Below are positions 47,407 to 56,942 of a stretch of DNA of 64,000 bases, piece after piece. The first letter of the stretch is position 1. The number at the start of each line of letters is the position of its first letter. Under the pieces are notes generated by a model. It searched no databases. It saw only the letters and a program-made list of their open reading frames with translations, and was not told the origin of the DNA. Origin of the DNA: Ancylobacter sp. IITR112 (GTDB lineage: Bacteria > Pseudomonadota > Alphaproteobacteria > Rhizobiales > Xanthobacteraceae); NCBI RefSeq assembly GCF_041415945.1, contig NZ_JBGCUS010000001.1:4062501-4126500 (forward strand). The letters are read 5' to 3'. The position numbers and the translations under genes are program-made.

Positions 47407-48953
47407 TGCGCAATACCCCGCAGCGAAGCCGGCGCCGCGCGCGGCAATACGCTCTCGGCCATGAAGGCATCGAGCGCCGCCGTCTCCTCAGCGGAGAAGC
47501 GCAGGCCGAGCTTGGAACGCCGCCATAGCACATCCTCGGCGGTACGAGCCCACTCTTCACGCATCAGGTAGCGCACCTCTGCCTCGGTCAGGTCGGCCCC
47601 GAACACCCGCCCGAGGTCGCCGGCCGCACGGGTGCCGTCGAGAATGCGCATGGCCCGCGTGCCATACGCCACCACCAGCCGGCGGGCGAGGCGTTCATCG
47701 AGCCAGGGATGGGAGCGCAGCAACTGGGCTATGATGCGAGGCTGGTCGTGCACGCCGAAATCCCCCCCGGGAAGCGGCGCGGTGCCCGTCCACGACGCCT
47801 TCGACGCGCCGGGAAGATAGGGCGTCAGCTTCTCGATCGCGTGCTCGGCAAGACGGCGATAGGTGGTGATCTTGCCGCCGAACACCGAGAGAACCGGCAC
47901 CCGCCCGTCCTGGTCGTCCAGTTCCAGCACATAATCGCGCGTGGCTTCCTGCGCCTTGGACGCGCCGTCGTCATAAAGCGGTCGGACGCCGGAATAGGTC
48001 CACACCACATCGCCCGGCGTCACCGGGCGGCTGAAATACTCGCTGGCGGCGGCGCAGAGATAGGCGATCTCCTCCTCGCTCGCCACCGGCTTGCTCGGCG
48101 TGCTGCCGAAATCCCGGTCGGTGGTGCCGATGAGGGTGAAGTCCTGCTCATAGGGAATGGCGAAGATGATGCGCCCATCGGCGTTCTGGAAGATGTAGGC
48201 GCGGTCATGGTCGTAGAGCCGGGGCACGACGATATGGCTGCCCTGGACCAGGCGGACATTGGCGGGCGAGTTGGCGCGCAACACATGCGCCAGAACATCG
48301 TGCACCCAGGGGCCGGCGGCATTGACCAGCGCGCGGGCATTGACGACGCGGCGTGCGCCGTCCTCCTCGAATTCGATACGCCAGAATTCAGGCTCGCGGC
48401 TGGCGGAGACGACGCGGGTGCTCCGGCGTATGTCAGCGCCGCGCTCGGCCGCATCGAGCGCATTCAGCACCACCAGGCGGCTGTCCTCCACCCAGCAGTC
48501 GGAATATTCAAAAGCGCGGCGATAGCCCTCGCGCAGCGGCCGGCCAGCCGGGTCGCGCGCGAGGTCGAGCGTGCGCGTCGACGGCAACAGCTTGCGCCCG
48601 CCGAGATGGTCGTACAGGAAAAGGCCGAGGCGCAGCAGCCAGGCCGGGCGCAGGCCGGCGTGGTGGGGCAGGACGAAGCGCAGCGGCCAGATAATGTGCG
48701 GGGCGATCGCCCACAGCACTTCGCGTTCGGCCAGCGCCTCATGCACCAGCCGGAACTCGTAATGTTCGAGATAGCGCAGCCCACCATGGATGAGCTTGGT
48801 GGAGGCGGAAGAGGTGGCGCCAGCGAAATCGCCCTGTTCCAGCAGCACCACGGAGACGCCCCGGCCCGCCGCGTCGCGGGCGATGCCGCAGCCATTCACG
48901 CCCCCGCCAATGATCGCAAGGTCGTAAATCTCGTCCAAGGTGCGAGCGTTCAA
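47403..48953 (-). CDS. glpD: Aerobic glycerol-3-phosphate dehydrogenase
   Basis: 516 aa FAD enzyme oxidising sn-glycerol-3-phosphate to dihydroxyacetone phosphate with electrons to quinone. FAD site GGGVNGCGIARDAAGRG near the N-terminus, LIHGGLRYLE, GTTDRDFG and the C-terminal DUF-like domain with FGADLTEAEVRYLMREEW. First gene of the glycerol operon, so it catalyses the step after GlpK. Divergent from the second ABC operon across a 461-base gap. Confidence 0.95.
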   Translation of the reverse strand: MNARTLDEIYDLAIIGGGVNGCGIARDAAGRGVSVVLLEQGDFAGATSSASTKLIHGGLRYLEHYEFRLVHEALAEREVLWAIAPHIIWPLRFVLPHHAGLRPAWLLRLGLFLYDHLGGRKLLPSTRTLDLARDPAGRPLREGYRRAFEYSDCWVEDSRLVVLNALDAAERGADIRRSTRVVSASREPEFWRIEFEEDGARRVVNARALVNAAGPWVHDVLAHVLRANSPANVRLVQGSHIVVPRLYDHDRAYIFQNADGRIIFAIPYEQDFTLIGTTDRDFGSTPSKPVASEEEIAYLCAAASEYFSRPVTPGDVVWTYSGVRPLYDDGASKAQEATRDYVLELDDQDGRVPVLSVFGGKITTYRRLAEHAIEKLTPYLPGASKASWTGTAPLPGGDFGVHDQPRIIAQLLRSHPWLDERLARRLVVAYGTRAMRILDGTRAAGDLGRVFGADLTEAEVRYLMREEWARTAEDVLWRRSKLGLRFSAEETAALDAFMAESVLPRAAPASLRGIAQ

Positions 48954-49013
48954 AGGCGTGTCTCCCGGTGCGCTGCTTTAGGTCAGTAGCGCTTTCGTTT
49001 TTATCTTCATATC

Positions 49014-49050
49014 GACGCTATACGAAAGTGTTTTTGGTCGCAATAGCGTC
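49014..49050. promoter_or_regulatory. Candidate GlpR-type operator upstream of glpD
   Basis: Perfect inverted repeat GACGCTAT (49014-49021) / ATAGCGTC (49043-49050). CGAAA boxes (49023, 49055) and TTTCG (48993) flank it; DeoR-family GlpR sites often carry TTTCG-like boxes. No glpR lies in the window, so the regulator would be encoded elsewhere. Confidence 0.4.
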
Positions 49051-49297
49051 AAATCGAAAGAAGCGAACCTTCGTTTAGGTGCATTGCAGCAATTCCGTGG
49101 CATTCCGCTGGCATGCCAGCCGCACCGCTTGTCGCCTCCGGCGACGCTGCGCAACGGCGACGGCGTAGAGGCCCAGCCGCGCGGCGTCTCTCGGCCTGTC
49201 GACGCGCACTTCCCTGATCCTAAGCAAGGCCGCGCCGCGTCGGCGACATCGGCCGTGCGGTCTTCCGGCACCGCTGCGGTGCAGCAACGATTTGCTC

Positions 49298-49325
49298 TTG
49301 TCATGTTGAGCGATCGGCGCATAAC
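49298..49325 (+). promoter_or_regulatory. Sigma70-like promoter of the second ABC/dha operon
   Basis: TTGTCA (49298-49303), 16 bases, CATAAC (49320-49325). It faces the binding-protein gene at 49415. The -35 is near-consensus and the -10 matches four of six. Confidence 0.45.
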
Positions 49326-49414
49326 TAAACACAAAGCTAAATCGTTCCGGCGCGCCTTGCGCCACGGTGAGCCATGAAAGGGGCAAAAAGCCCCTCGTTC
49401 TCTGGGAGGAGAGC

Positions 49415-50737
49415 ATGCTGAAGCAGTGGATACCCCTTCTCGGGGCGACGGCCGTTTGCGCGCTGATGTCCGTGCCGCAGGCGGCGAAGGCCGAGCAACT
49501 CACGCTGTGCTGGGCGGCCTGGGACCCGGCCAATGCGCTGGTGGAGCTGTCCAAGGACTTCACCGCCAAGACCGGCATCGACATGAAGTTCGAGTTCGTC
49601 CCGTGGACCAGCTATGCCGACCGCTTCCTCAATGAACTGAATTCGCGCGGCAAGCTGTGCGACCTCATCATCGGCGACAGCCAGTGGGTCGGCGGCGCGG
49701 CGGAGAACGGGCATTACGTGAAGCTGAACGACTTTTTCGCGAAGGAAGGCATCAAGATGGATGACTTCGTTCCCGCGACCGTCGTCGGCTATTCCGAATG
49801 GCCGAAGAACACGCCGAACTACTGGGCCCTGCCGGCGATGGGCGACGTGGTGGGCTGGACCTACCGCAAGGACTGGTTCACGCGCCCGGAGATCCAGAAG
49901 GAATTCAAGGCGAAGTACGGCTGGGACCTCGACGCGCCGAAGACCTATGACCAGCTCAAGCAGATCGCCGAATTCTTCCAGAAGCGGCAGATCGACGGCA
50001 AGACCGTCTATGGCGCCTCGATCTACACCGAGCGCGGGTCGGAAGGCATCACGATGGGCGTGACCAACGTCCTGTATGATTGGGGCTTCATGTATGACAA
50101 CCCCAAGAAGCCCTACGACATGCAGGGCTATGTGAATTCGCCGGACGCCATCAAGGGCCTCGAATTCTACAAGGCGCTTTACGATTGCTGCACCCCGCCC
50201 GGCGCATCCAACGTCTACATGGTGGAATCGGCCGACGCCTTCAAGTCCGGGCAGGTGGCGATGCAGATGAACTTCGCCTTCACCTGGCCCGGCCTCTACA
50301 AGGACGAGAAAGTCGGCGGCGACCGCATCGGCTTCTTCCCCAACCCGGCGGAGAAGTATCATTACGCCCAGCTGGGCGGGCAGGGCATCTCGGTGGTGTC
50401 CTACTCGGACAAGCGCGACGCCGCCCTTCAGTACATCAAGTGGTTCGCCCAGCCGCAGGTGCAGGCCAAGTGGTGGCAACTCGGCGGCTATTCCTGCCTG
50501 AAGGCGGTGGTCGACGCTCCCGACTTCAAGACCAGCCAGCCCTATGCGCCGGCCTTCCTGGAATCGATGGCGATCGTGAAGGATTTCTGGGCCGAGCCGT
50601 CTTACGCCGAACTGCTGCAGGCGATGCAGAAGCGGGTGCATGACTATGTCGTCGCCGGCAAGGGCACGGCAAAGGAGGCTCTCGACGGTCTCGAAAAGGA
50701 CTGGACCGAGATCTTCAAGGAAGACGGCAAGATCTGA
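49415..50737 (+). CDS. ABC substrate-binding protein (family 1) of the dha operon
   Basis: 440 aa periplasmic protein. Sec signal (LLGATAVCALMSVPQAAKAEQ). The mature part has LCWAAWDPANALVELSKDFTAKTGIDMKFEF, GKLCDLIIGDSQWV and a C-terminal LQYIKWFAQPQVQ, as in UgpB/MalE-like proteins. GGGAGGAGAG precedes the ATG at 49415. It heads a 14-gene plus-strand unit that also encodes two DHA-kinase systems, so the ligand is probably dihydroxyacetone or a related ketose/polyol. Confidence 0.9.
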   Translation: MLKQWIPLLGATAVCALMSVPQAAKAEQLTLCWAAWDPANALVELSKDFTAKTGIDMKFEFVPWTSYADRFLNELNSRGKLCDLIIGDSQWVGGAAENGHYVKLNDFFAKEGIKMDDFVPATVVGYSEWPKNTPNYWALPAMGDVVGWTYRKDWFTRPEIQKEFKAKYGWDLDAPKTYDQLKQIAEFFQKRQIDGKTVYGASIYTERGSEGITMGVTNVLYDWGFMYDNPKKPYDMQGYVNSPDAIKGLEFYKALYDCCTPPGASNVYMVESADAFKSGQVAMQMNFAFTWPGLYKDEKVGGDRIGFFPNPAEKYHYAQLGGQGISVVSYSDKRDAALQYIKWFAQPQVQAKWWQLGGYSCLKAVVDAPDFKTSQPYAPAFLESMAIVKDFWAEPSYAELLQAMQKRVHDYVVAGKGTAKEALDGLEKDWTEIFKEDGKI

Positions 50738-50753
50738 GATCGCGACCATGTGA

Positions 50754-50860
50754 CCCTCTCCCCGATGGGAGAGGGGCCCGCCAAGCGGGTCGGTGAGCGG
50801 GTGAGCTGCGCGTCCAGCGCCTCCCACCCCTTGCCCCATCCTCTCCCCGGCGGGGAGAGG
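50754..50860. promoter_or_regulatory. Paired stem-loops after a binding-protein gene
   Basis: CCCTCTCCC / GGGAGAGGG (50754-50775, loop CGAT) and CCTCTCCCC / GGGGAGAGG (50840-50860, loop of three). The two copies share the CCTCTCCC core, as does the hairpin at 6694. They are in the 213-base gap before the first permease gene. This is a REP-like arrangement. Confidence 0.65.
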
Positions 50861-50950
50861 GAGTAGGCTCCGCTTCCTCCCGCGGGCGATCCGGCTCATC
50901 CCGAGACCCACCGGATCGCCCCTTTTCCGCCGACGCCAGCGAGGGCGCGC

Positions 50951-51919
50951 GTGACGACATCTCCACACACCTATGCCGACAAGGCCGCCGAGGCGGCGGT
51001 GCGGGCAACCCCGGAACCTCTCGTGAGGCGGGTACGGGCGCTTTCCGACAAGGCGATTGCCTGGCTGTTCATCGCGCCCACCATCGCGCTGCTGCTGGCG
51101 ATCAACATCTTCCCGCTGTTCTGGGCGATCTACCTCTCCTTCACCAACTACCGCGCCAACCGCCCCAATGCGGAGGTGAAGAATGTCGGCCTCGGCAATT
51201 ATTCGCGGGTGCTGAACGACCCCGATATCTGGGCCTCGATGCAGACCACGGCGCATTTCGTGTTCTGGACCATCCTTCTCCAGACGGTGATCGGCTTCGC
51301 GCTGGCCTATCTCATCGACCGCAAGTTCCGTGGCCACGCCTTCTGGACGACGCTCATCCTCATCCCGATGATGCTGTCGCCGGCCGTGGTCGGCAATTTC
51401 TGGCGGTTCCTCTATGAGCCGCAGATCGGCCTGTTCGCCTATGCCGTTTCCTTCCTCACCGGCATTCCAACCTCGGAGATCCAGATGCTCGGCAGCGTCA
51501 ACCTGGCGCCCTGGGCGATCATCATCGTCGATACCTGGATGTGGACGCCCTATGTGATGCTGATCTGCCTCGCCGGGCTGCGCTCCATTCCCGACTACAT
51601 CTATGAAGCGGCGGAAGTCGATCGCGCGTCGAACTGGCGGCAGTTCTGGTCGATCACCGTGCCGATGGCGCTGCCCTTCATCATGCTGGCTGTGCTGTTC
51701 CGTGGCATCGAGAACTTCAAGATGTTCGACATGGTCAACCTGCTCACCGGCGGCGGACCCGGCTCGACCACCGAGGTCGCCTCCATCGCGCTCAAGCGCG
51801 ACGCCTTCGAGGCGTGGGCGACCGGGCGATCCTCCGCCTTTGCCATCGTGCTGTTCGTCGCGGTGTTCGGCCTCGCCAACATCTACGTCAAGGCGCTCAA
51901 CAGGGTGAAGCAACGATGA
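50951..51919 (+). CDS. ABC permease, MalF/UgpA type
   Basis: 322 aa from a GTG start (GCGAGGG nearby). Six membrane segments; coupling loop YEAAEVDRASNWRQFWSITVPMA and NFKMFDMVNLLTGGGPGSTTEVASI are typical. The start of the membrane part is AIAWLFIAPTIALLL. Its stop overlaps the next permease start (ATGA at 51916). Works with the binding protein 213 bases upstream. Confidence 0.92.
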   Translation: MTTSPHTYADKAAEAAVRATPEPLVRRVRALSDKAIAWLFIAPTIALLLAINIFPLFWAIYLSFTNYRANRPNAEVKNVGLGNYSRVLNDPDIWASMQTTAHFVFWTILLQTVIGFALAYLIDRKFRGHAFWTTLILIPMMLSPAVVGNFWRFLYEPQIGLFAYAVSFLTGIPTSEIQMLGSVNLAPWAIIIVDTWMWTPYVMLICLAGLRSIPDYIYEAAEVDRASNWRQFWSITVPMALPFIMLAVLFRGIENFKMFDMVNLLTGGGPGSTTEVASIALKRDAFEAWATGRSSAFAIVLFVAVFGLANIYVKALNRVKQR

Positions 51920-52869
51920 GCTCGGCAAACACCGCCCATTCAGTCGTCGAGCCGAGCGCCCGTTCCAAGCGCATCGCCGCCACTCTGGTGATCCTCTACG
52001 CGGTCATCACCATGATTCCGCTGGTGTGGATTTTCCTCACCTCGATCAAGTCGCCGCCGGATTCGATCTCCTATCCGCCGAAGATCCTGTTCACGCCGTC
52101 GCTGGAGGGGTACTGCAACCTCTTCACCACCCGCACGCGGCAGACACCGGAATACATCGCCTCACTCCCACCGCCGGACGGCGTGTGCGATGCCGTGACC
52201 CGCCAGCGCAACATGGTGATCGCCGGGCCGTCCAACTTCCTGCCGCGCTTCACCAATTCGCTGATCATCGCTTTTGGCTCGACCTTCCTCGCCGTCGGGC
52301 TCGGCACGCTTGCTGCCTATGGATTCTCGCGTTTCAAGGTGCCGCTGGCGGACGACCTGCTGTTCTTCATTCTCTCCACCCGGATGATGCCGCCCATCGC
52401 GGTCGCGATCCCGATCTACCTCATGTACCGGCAGCTCGGCCTTTCCGATACCGCGCTCGGCATGATGCTGCTCTACACCGCCGTGAACGTCTCGCTCGCC
52501 GTGTGGCTGCTCAAGGGCTTCATCGACGAGATCCCGCGTGAATATGAAGAGGCGGCGATGATCGACGGCTATTCCCGGCTGCAGGCCTTCCGCAAGGTGG
52601 TGCTGCCGCAGGCGACCACCGGCATCGCCGCCACCGCGATCTTCTGCCTGATCTTCGCCTGGAACGAATACGCCTTCGCCTCGCTGCTCACCTCCGGCAG
52701 CGCCCAGACCGCGCCGCCCTTCATCCCCACCATCATTGGCGAGGGCGGGCAGGACTGGCCGGCCGTGGCGGCGGGCACGACGATCTTCCTCGTGCCGATC
52801 CTCGTCTTCACCATTCTCCTGCGCAAGCAGTTGCTGCGCGGCATCACTTTCGGGGCGGTGCGCAAATGA
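51916..52869 (+). CDS. ABC permease, MalG/UgpE type
   Basis: 317 aa with six membrane segments. An unusual periplasmic loop of about 70 residues after the first segment includes two Cys (YCNLF, GVCDAV). Coupling loop EYEEAAMIDGYSRLQAFRKVVLPQ and C-terminus LLRGITFGAVRK are typical of MalG-like proteins. The stop overlaps the next small gene (ATGA). The two Cys could form a disulfide, which is rare in permeases. Confidence 0.92.
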   Translation: MSSANTAHSVVEPSARSKRIAATLVILYAVITMIPLVWIFLTSIKSPPDSISYPPKILFTPSLEGYCNLFTTRTRQTPEYIASLPPPDGVCDAVTRQRNMVIAGPSNFLPRFTNSLIIAFGSTFLAVGLGTLAAYGFSRFKVPLADDLLFFILSTRMMPPIAVAIPIYLMYRQLGLSDTALGMMLLYTAVNVSLAVWLLKGFIDEIPREYEEAAMIDGYSRLQAFRKVVLPQATTGIAATAIFCLIFAWNEYAFASLLTSGSAQTAPPFIPTIIGEGGQDWPAVAAGTTIFLVPILVFTILLRKQLLRGITFGAVRK

Positions 52870-53087
52870 GCGAGCCTGTTCACTCCCCGCGCAGCCTCGC
52901 TCCGGCGAAGCCCTCCCGCCCCTTCTTCCTGCGGCGCGGGCCGATGGAGGCGGTCGCCGTCACCCTCATCGGCCTTGGCTTCCTCATGCTGTTCCAGCCC
53001 TTCGCGCTGGTGCTCTACACCTATTCCCTCGTCACCCTTCTCGCCGGCACGTTCATGTTCATGATCGTGTCCAAGTTCCCGGAGTAG
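52866..53087 (+). CDS. Small membrane protein in an ABC operon
   Basis: 73 aa with a basic N-terminus (about 1-26) and two hydrophobic segments (about 28-47 and 50-69). It overlaps the permease stop by four bases and ends five bases before the ATPase gene. It takes the same kind of place as GlpU in the glycerol operon but I see no clear homology. Unknown accessory subunit is the best guess. Confidence 0.75.
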   Translation: MSEPVHSPRSLAPAKPSRPFFLRRGPMEAVAVTLIGLGFLMLFQPFALVLYTYSLVTLLAGTFMFMIVSKFPE

Positions 53088-53091
53088 GCGC

Positions 53092-54204
53092 ATGGCCGAG
53101 ATCAGGGTCGAGAATCTACGCAAGGCCTTCGGCGAGTTCATCGCCGTCAAGGAGTCGAGCTTCGCCGTGGCGGATGGCGAGTTCCTCGCCTTGCTCGGTC
53201 CTTCCGGCTGCGGCAAGACCACGACGCTGCGCATGATCGCCGGGCTGGAACTCCCGACAGGGGGCACGATCCGGCTGGGGGGCGAGGATGTGACCTACAA
53301 GCGCGCCAGCGAGCGCGACATCGCCTTCGTCTTCCAGCTCTTCGCGCTCTACCCGCACATGAATGTGCGCAAGAATATCGGCTTCCCGCTGCTGGCGCAG
53401 GGCGTGCCGAAGGCGGAGATCAAGGCGCGGGTCGAGGAGACGGCGCGGCTTCTCCAGATCGACCATATTCTCGACCGCCCAGTCTCGGGTCTGGCGGGCG
53501 GCGATCGCCAGCGCGTGGCGCTTGGGCGGGCCATCGTCCGCCGGCCGATGTGCTTCCTCATGGACGAGCCGCTCGGCACGCTCGACGCCGAATTCCGCGA
53601 GGTGATGGTGCGCGAACTGCGCGAACTGCACAATCGTATCCACGCCACCACGGTCTATGTCACCCATGACCAGATCGAAGCCATGGCGATGGCCGACAAG
53701 ATCGCCGTGATGAATCACGGCGTGATCGAGCAGTTCGGCACGCCGCAGGAGATCTATGATCGGCCCGCCTCCATGTATGTCGCCGATTTCATCGGTTCGC
53801 CGCCGATGAACTTCATCCGCTTCACCGGAGGGCTGGCGCGGGGGGCGCGCACGGCGCGGATCGGCGCGGCGGAGGTGGCAATGCCGGAGCTGCGCGCTGA
53901 CGTCGCCCCTGGGCCTCTGGCGCTGGGTGTGCGTCCCGAACATGTGCGCTTCTCCGATGCCTCGCCGCTGCGCGGCGCGGTCTATGGCAGCGAATATCTC
54001 GGCACTAACCAGATCGTGACGGTGGAGACGGAGGGCGGGTTGGTGCGCGCGCGGCTTGCCGCTGAGCAGAGCTACCGCATCGGCGAGCCGGTCGGGCTCA
54101 CCTTCAAGAGCGACCGGCTATCGCTGTTCGACGCCGGCTCCGGCCGCGTCATTCCTTCCGCCCTTCACGAGGGCGCGTTGCGCCGGGAGGCCCGCCATGG
54201 CTGA
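53092..54204 (+). CDS. ABC ATPase (MalK-like), first of a pair
   Basis: 370 aa. Walker A GPSGCGKTT, Q-loop FQLFALYPHM, signature LAGGDRQR (Ser to Ala, Gln to Asp), Walker B FLMDEPLGTLD, switch His in VTHDQIEAM. C-terminal TOBE region with LGVRPEHV. Overlaps the second ATPase gene by eight bases. Unlike the GlpS/GlpT pair, both members here keep the Walker A and His. Confidence 0.92.
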   Translation: MAEIRVENLRKAFGEFIAVKESSFAVADGEFLALLGPSGCGKTTTLRMIAGLELPTGGTIRLGGEDVTYKRASERDIAFVFQLFALYPHMNVRKNIGFPLLAQGVPKAEIKARVEETARLLQIDHILDRPVSGLAGGDRQRVALGRAIVRRPMCFLMDEPLGTLDAEFREVMVRELRELHNRIHATTVYVTHDQIEAMAMADKIAVMNHGVIEQFGTPQEIYDRPASMYVADFIGSPPMNFIRFTGGLARGARTARIGAAEVAMPELRADVAPGPLALGVRPEHVRFSDASPLRGAVYGSEYLGTNQIVTVETEGGLVRARLAAEQSYRIGEPVGLTFKSDRLSLFDAGSGRVIPSALHEGALRREARHG

Positions 54205-55213
54205 CGTGACGCTCAACGGCATCAGCAAGAGTTTCGGCAAAGGCGGGGCCAAGCGGGCGGTCGACGGTATCGACCTGCATATCGCCGACGGCGAATTCGT
54301 CGTCCTTCTCGGCCCCACCGGCGCGGGAAAGACGACGACGCTGCGCCTTATCGCCGGGCTGGAGACACCGGATGCCGGTACGGTGAGCATTGGTGGGCGG
54401 CCGATGGCGGGGCTCGCGCCGGCGAGCCGCGATGTCGCCTTCGTCTTTCAGCAATATTCGCTCTATCCGCACCTCACCGTCTACGAGAACCTGGCCTTCC
54501 CGCTGCGCTCCCCGGCGTGGCGCATGGACGGCGCGGCCATCGACGCGCGGGTGCGCGAGGTGGCGAAGATGGTCCGCATCGACCACAAGCTTGAGAACCG
54601 CTCCACCCGTCTCTCCGGCGGCGAGATGCAGCGCGTGGCGATCGGCCGTGCGCTGGTGCGCCGGCCGTCCATCTATCTCATGGACGAGCCGCTTTCCTCG
54701 CTGGACGCCAAGCTGCGCGGCGAATTGCGGCTGGAACTGAAGCGCATTCAAAAGGAACTTGGCGCGACGCTGCTCTACGTCACCCATGACCAGATCGAAG
54801 CGATGACCATGGCCGACCGCATCGGCATTCTCGCCGAGGGGCGGTTGGTGCAGATCGGCACACCGCGCGACATCTATGCCAGCCCGGCCAATCTGCATGT
54901 CGCCGCCCGGCTCGGCCAGCCGCACATCAATCTTCTTCCCGTCGGCCTCGTCCCGGAGGTACCGATTCCGCCCGGCACCCGCACCATCGGCGCGCGGACG
55001 GAACACATCGTGCTGTCCCGCGAGGATCGCGGCAATGCGCGGGTGGACTGGATCGAACATCTCGGCGATCAGAACCACCTGCATATTCAGCTCGGCACGC
55101 ACAAGCTGGTGACCCTCGCCGATCCCGAAATGGCGGTGGCTCCAGGCGACAGCATCAACCTGACCTTGAAGAATCCACTCTATTTCGGCCCGGACGGCCA
55201 AAGACTCACCTAA
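54197..55213 (+). CDS. ABC ATPase (MalK-like), second of a pair
   Basis: 338 aa. Walker A GPTGAGKTT, Q-loop FQQYSLYPHL, signature LSGGEMQR, Walker B YLMDEPLSSLD and switch His in VTHDQIEAM are normal. C-terminal regulatory part is shorter than in the partner. The ATG at 54197 follows GGGAGG and gives the family start (ADVTLNGISKSFG). Two ATPases in one operon imply a heterodimer, as in the glycerol system. Confidence 0.92.
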   Translation: MADVTLNGISKSFGKGGAKRAVDGIDLHIADGEFVVLLGPTGAGKTTTLRLIAGLETPDAGTVSIGGRPMAGLAPASRDVAFVFQQYSLYPHLTVYENLAFPLRSPAWRMDGAAIDARVREVAKMVRIDHKLENRSTRLSGGEMQRVAIGRALVRRPSIYLMDEPLSSLDAKLRGELRLELKRIQKELGATLLYVTHDQIEAMTMADRIGILAEGRLVQIGTPRDIYASPANLHVAARLGQPHINLLPVGLVPEVPIPPGTRTIGARTEHIVLSREDRGNARVDWIEHLGDQNHLHIQLGTHKLVTLADPEMAVAPGDSINLTLKNPLYFGPDGQRLT

Positions 55214-55281
55214 GCAGGCAACGTGCCTTGAGGGCGGAAGGCACCCGTGCCAGATGCCGCGTCGAACGAGGGGAAGGCGCC

Positions 55282-56916
55282 ATGAAACATTTCTTCAATC
55301 GTCGGGACAGCATCGTCACCGAGGCGCTGGACGGCCTCCTGCGCACCACGCCTCCCGGTCGCCTGACCCGGCTCGACACTTATCCGGACATCAGGGTCAT
55401 CCTGCGGGCGGACTGGGACAAGTCAAAGGTCGCCGTCATCTCCGGCGGCGGCGCCGGGCATGAACCTTCCCATGCCGGCTTCGTCGGACGGGGCCTGCTC
55501 ACCGCCGCTGTCTCCGGCGAGATCTTCGCCTCGCCTAGTGTCGAGGCAGTGCTCACCGCCATCCGCGCCGTCACCGGCGCGCCGGGTTGCCTCCTCGTCG
55601 TCAAGAACTACACGGGAGACCGGCTGAATTTCGGCCTCGCCGCCGAGCGCGCCCGCACGGAAGGCTACAATGTTGAAATGGCGATCGTGGCCGACGACAT
55701 CGCCCTGCCGGACATTCCCCAGCCGCGCGGGGTGGCCGGAACACTGTTCGTGCACAAGATCGCCGGCCATCTCGCCGAGACCGGCGCGGACCTCGCGACC
55801 GTCGCCACCGCCGCCCGGGCGGCGGCGGCCGACATTGCCTCGCTCGGCGTCTCGCTGTCCTCCTGCTCGATACCCGGCCAGCCCTTCGAGGGGCGATTGG
55901 GGGCGCAGGAGGGCGAACTCGGCCTCGGCATCCATGGCGAGCCTGGCGTGGAGCGCATCCCGCTTCTGCCGGCGAGCGACATCGTCGCGCTGATGCACCA
56001 AAGGCTCGGCGCCCGCCTCGATCCCGCGGCCGCCTATGCACTGCTGATCAATAATCTCGGTTCAGTGCCGCCTCTGGAGATGAGCCTGATCGCCGAGGCA
56101 TTGCTCGCCTCCGATCTGGGGCGTGGGGTGAAGCTGGTCATCGGGCCGGCGCCGCTTATGACCGCCTTGAACATGAACGGCTTTTCGCTGTCCTACCTCA
56201 AGCTCGACCCAGAGCGCGAGGCGGCGCTCACCGCTGCGGCCGAGCCGCTGGCGTGGCGGCCGGCGGTTCCAACCGGCACCGTGGCGATTGAGGCGGCGCC
56301 GACCGCGCCGCGCGCGACGAACATTGCCGCCAGCGCCGACGCCGCCACCGAGGCGGTGATCCGCAGCGTCTGCACGACGCTTGTCGGGTTGGAGGAGGAG
56401 TTGAACCGGCTCGACGCCCGCGCCGGCGACGGCGACACCGGCACCACCGCCACCACCGGCGCCCGCGCCGTGCTGGCCTGTCTTGACCGCCTTCCGCTGG
56501 CCGATGCCGCCGCCACGCTCAAGGCCATCGGCGCGGTGCTCGGCAGCGCTATGGGCGGATCGAGCGGCGTGCTGCTGTCCATCTTCTTCACCGCTGCCGG
56601 CCAGGCGCGCGGCGAGGGACAGGATCTTGCCGCCGCCCTGCTTGCCGGCCTCGATCGCATGAAATTCTATGGCGGCGCCGCGCCGGGCGACCGCACCATG
56701 ATCGACGCGCTCGACCCGGCGCTGAGGGCGCTCGCCGCGAGTGACCTCGCGGGCGCGGCGGCTGCGGCGACGGCCGGGGCGGAGGCTACCCGAACCATGG
56801 CGCAAGCGCGCGCCGGCCGCGCGGCCTATGTCGCCGCGCGCGATCTGGAAGGCTCGCCCGATCCCGGCGCGGTCGCGGTGGCGCGGGTGTTCGAGGCGCT
56901 GGCCGCCGGCGGCTGA
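55282..56916 (+). CDS. DhaK-DhaL fusion kinase (dihydroxyacetone/ketose kinase)
   Basis: 544 aa. N-terminal DhaK domain (about 1-325): GGGAGHEPSHAGFVG and H218 in LGIHGEPG, the His that binds the ketose covalently. C-terminal DhaL domain (about 350-540): Asp triplet in GDGDTGTT (D383, D385) that holds Mg-ATP. This is the architecture of ATP-dependent dihydroxyacetone kinase and of erythrulose kinases, so no PTS partner is needed. It starts 68 bases after the ATPase gene. Confidence 0.92.
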   Translation: MKHFFNRRDSIVTEALDGLLRTTPPGRLTRLDTYPDIRVILRADWDKSKVAVISGGGAGHEPSHAGFVGRGLLTAAVSGEIFASPSVEAVLTAIRAVTGAPGCLLVVKNYTGDRLNFGLAAERARTEGYNVEMAIVADDIALPDIPQPRGVAGTLFVHKIAGHLAETGADLATVATAARAAAADIASLGVSLSSCSIPGQPFEGRLGAQEGELGLGIHGEPGVERIPLLPASDIVALMHQRLGARLDPAAAYALLINNLGSVPPLEMSLIAEALLASDLGRGVKLVIGPAPLMTALNMNGFSLSYLKLDPEREAALTAAAEPLAWRPAVPTGTVAIEAAPTAPRATNIAASADAATEAVIRSVCTTLVGLEEELNRLDARAGDGDTGTTATTGARAVLACLDRLPLADAAATLKAIGAVLGSAMGGSSGVLLSIFFTAAGQARGEGQDLAAALLAGLDRMKFYGGAAPGDRTMIDALDPALRALAASDLAGAAAAATAGAEATRTMAQARAGRAAYVAARDLEGSPDPGAVAVARVFEALAAGG

Positions 56917-56942
56917 CGGCCGGCGGGCGAGGGACGAGGACG

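Larger units (their letters stand above)
48954..49414. other. 461-bp divergent intergenic region
   Basis: Contains no convincing gene. It carries an 8-bp inverted repeat and several TTTCG/CGAAA half sites near glpD, and a sigma70-like promoter facing the second ABC operon. The glpD-proximal third is AT-rich for this genome. Confidence 0.65.
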
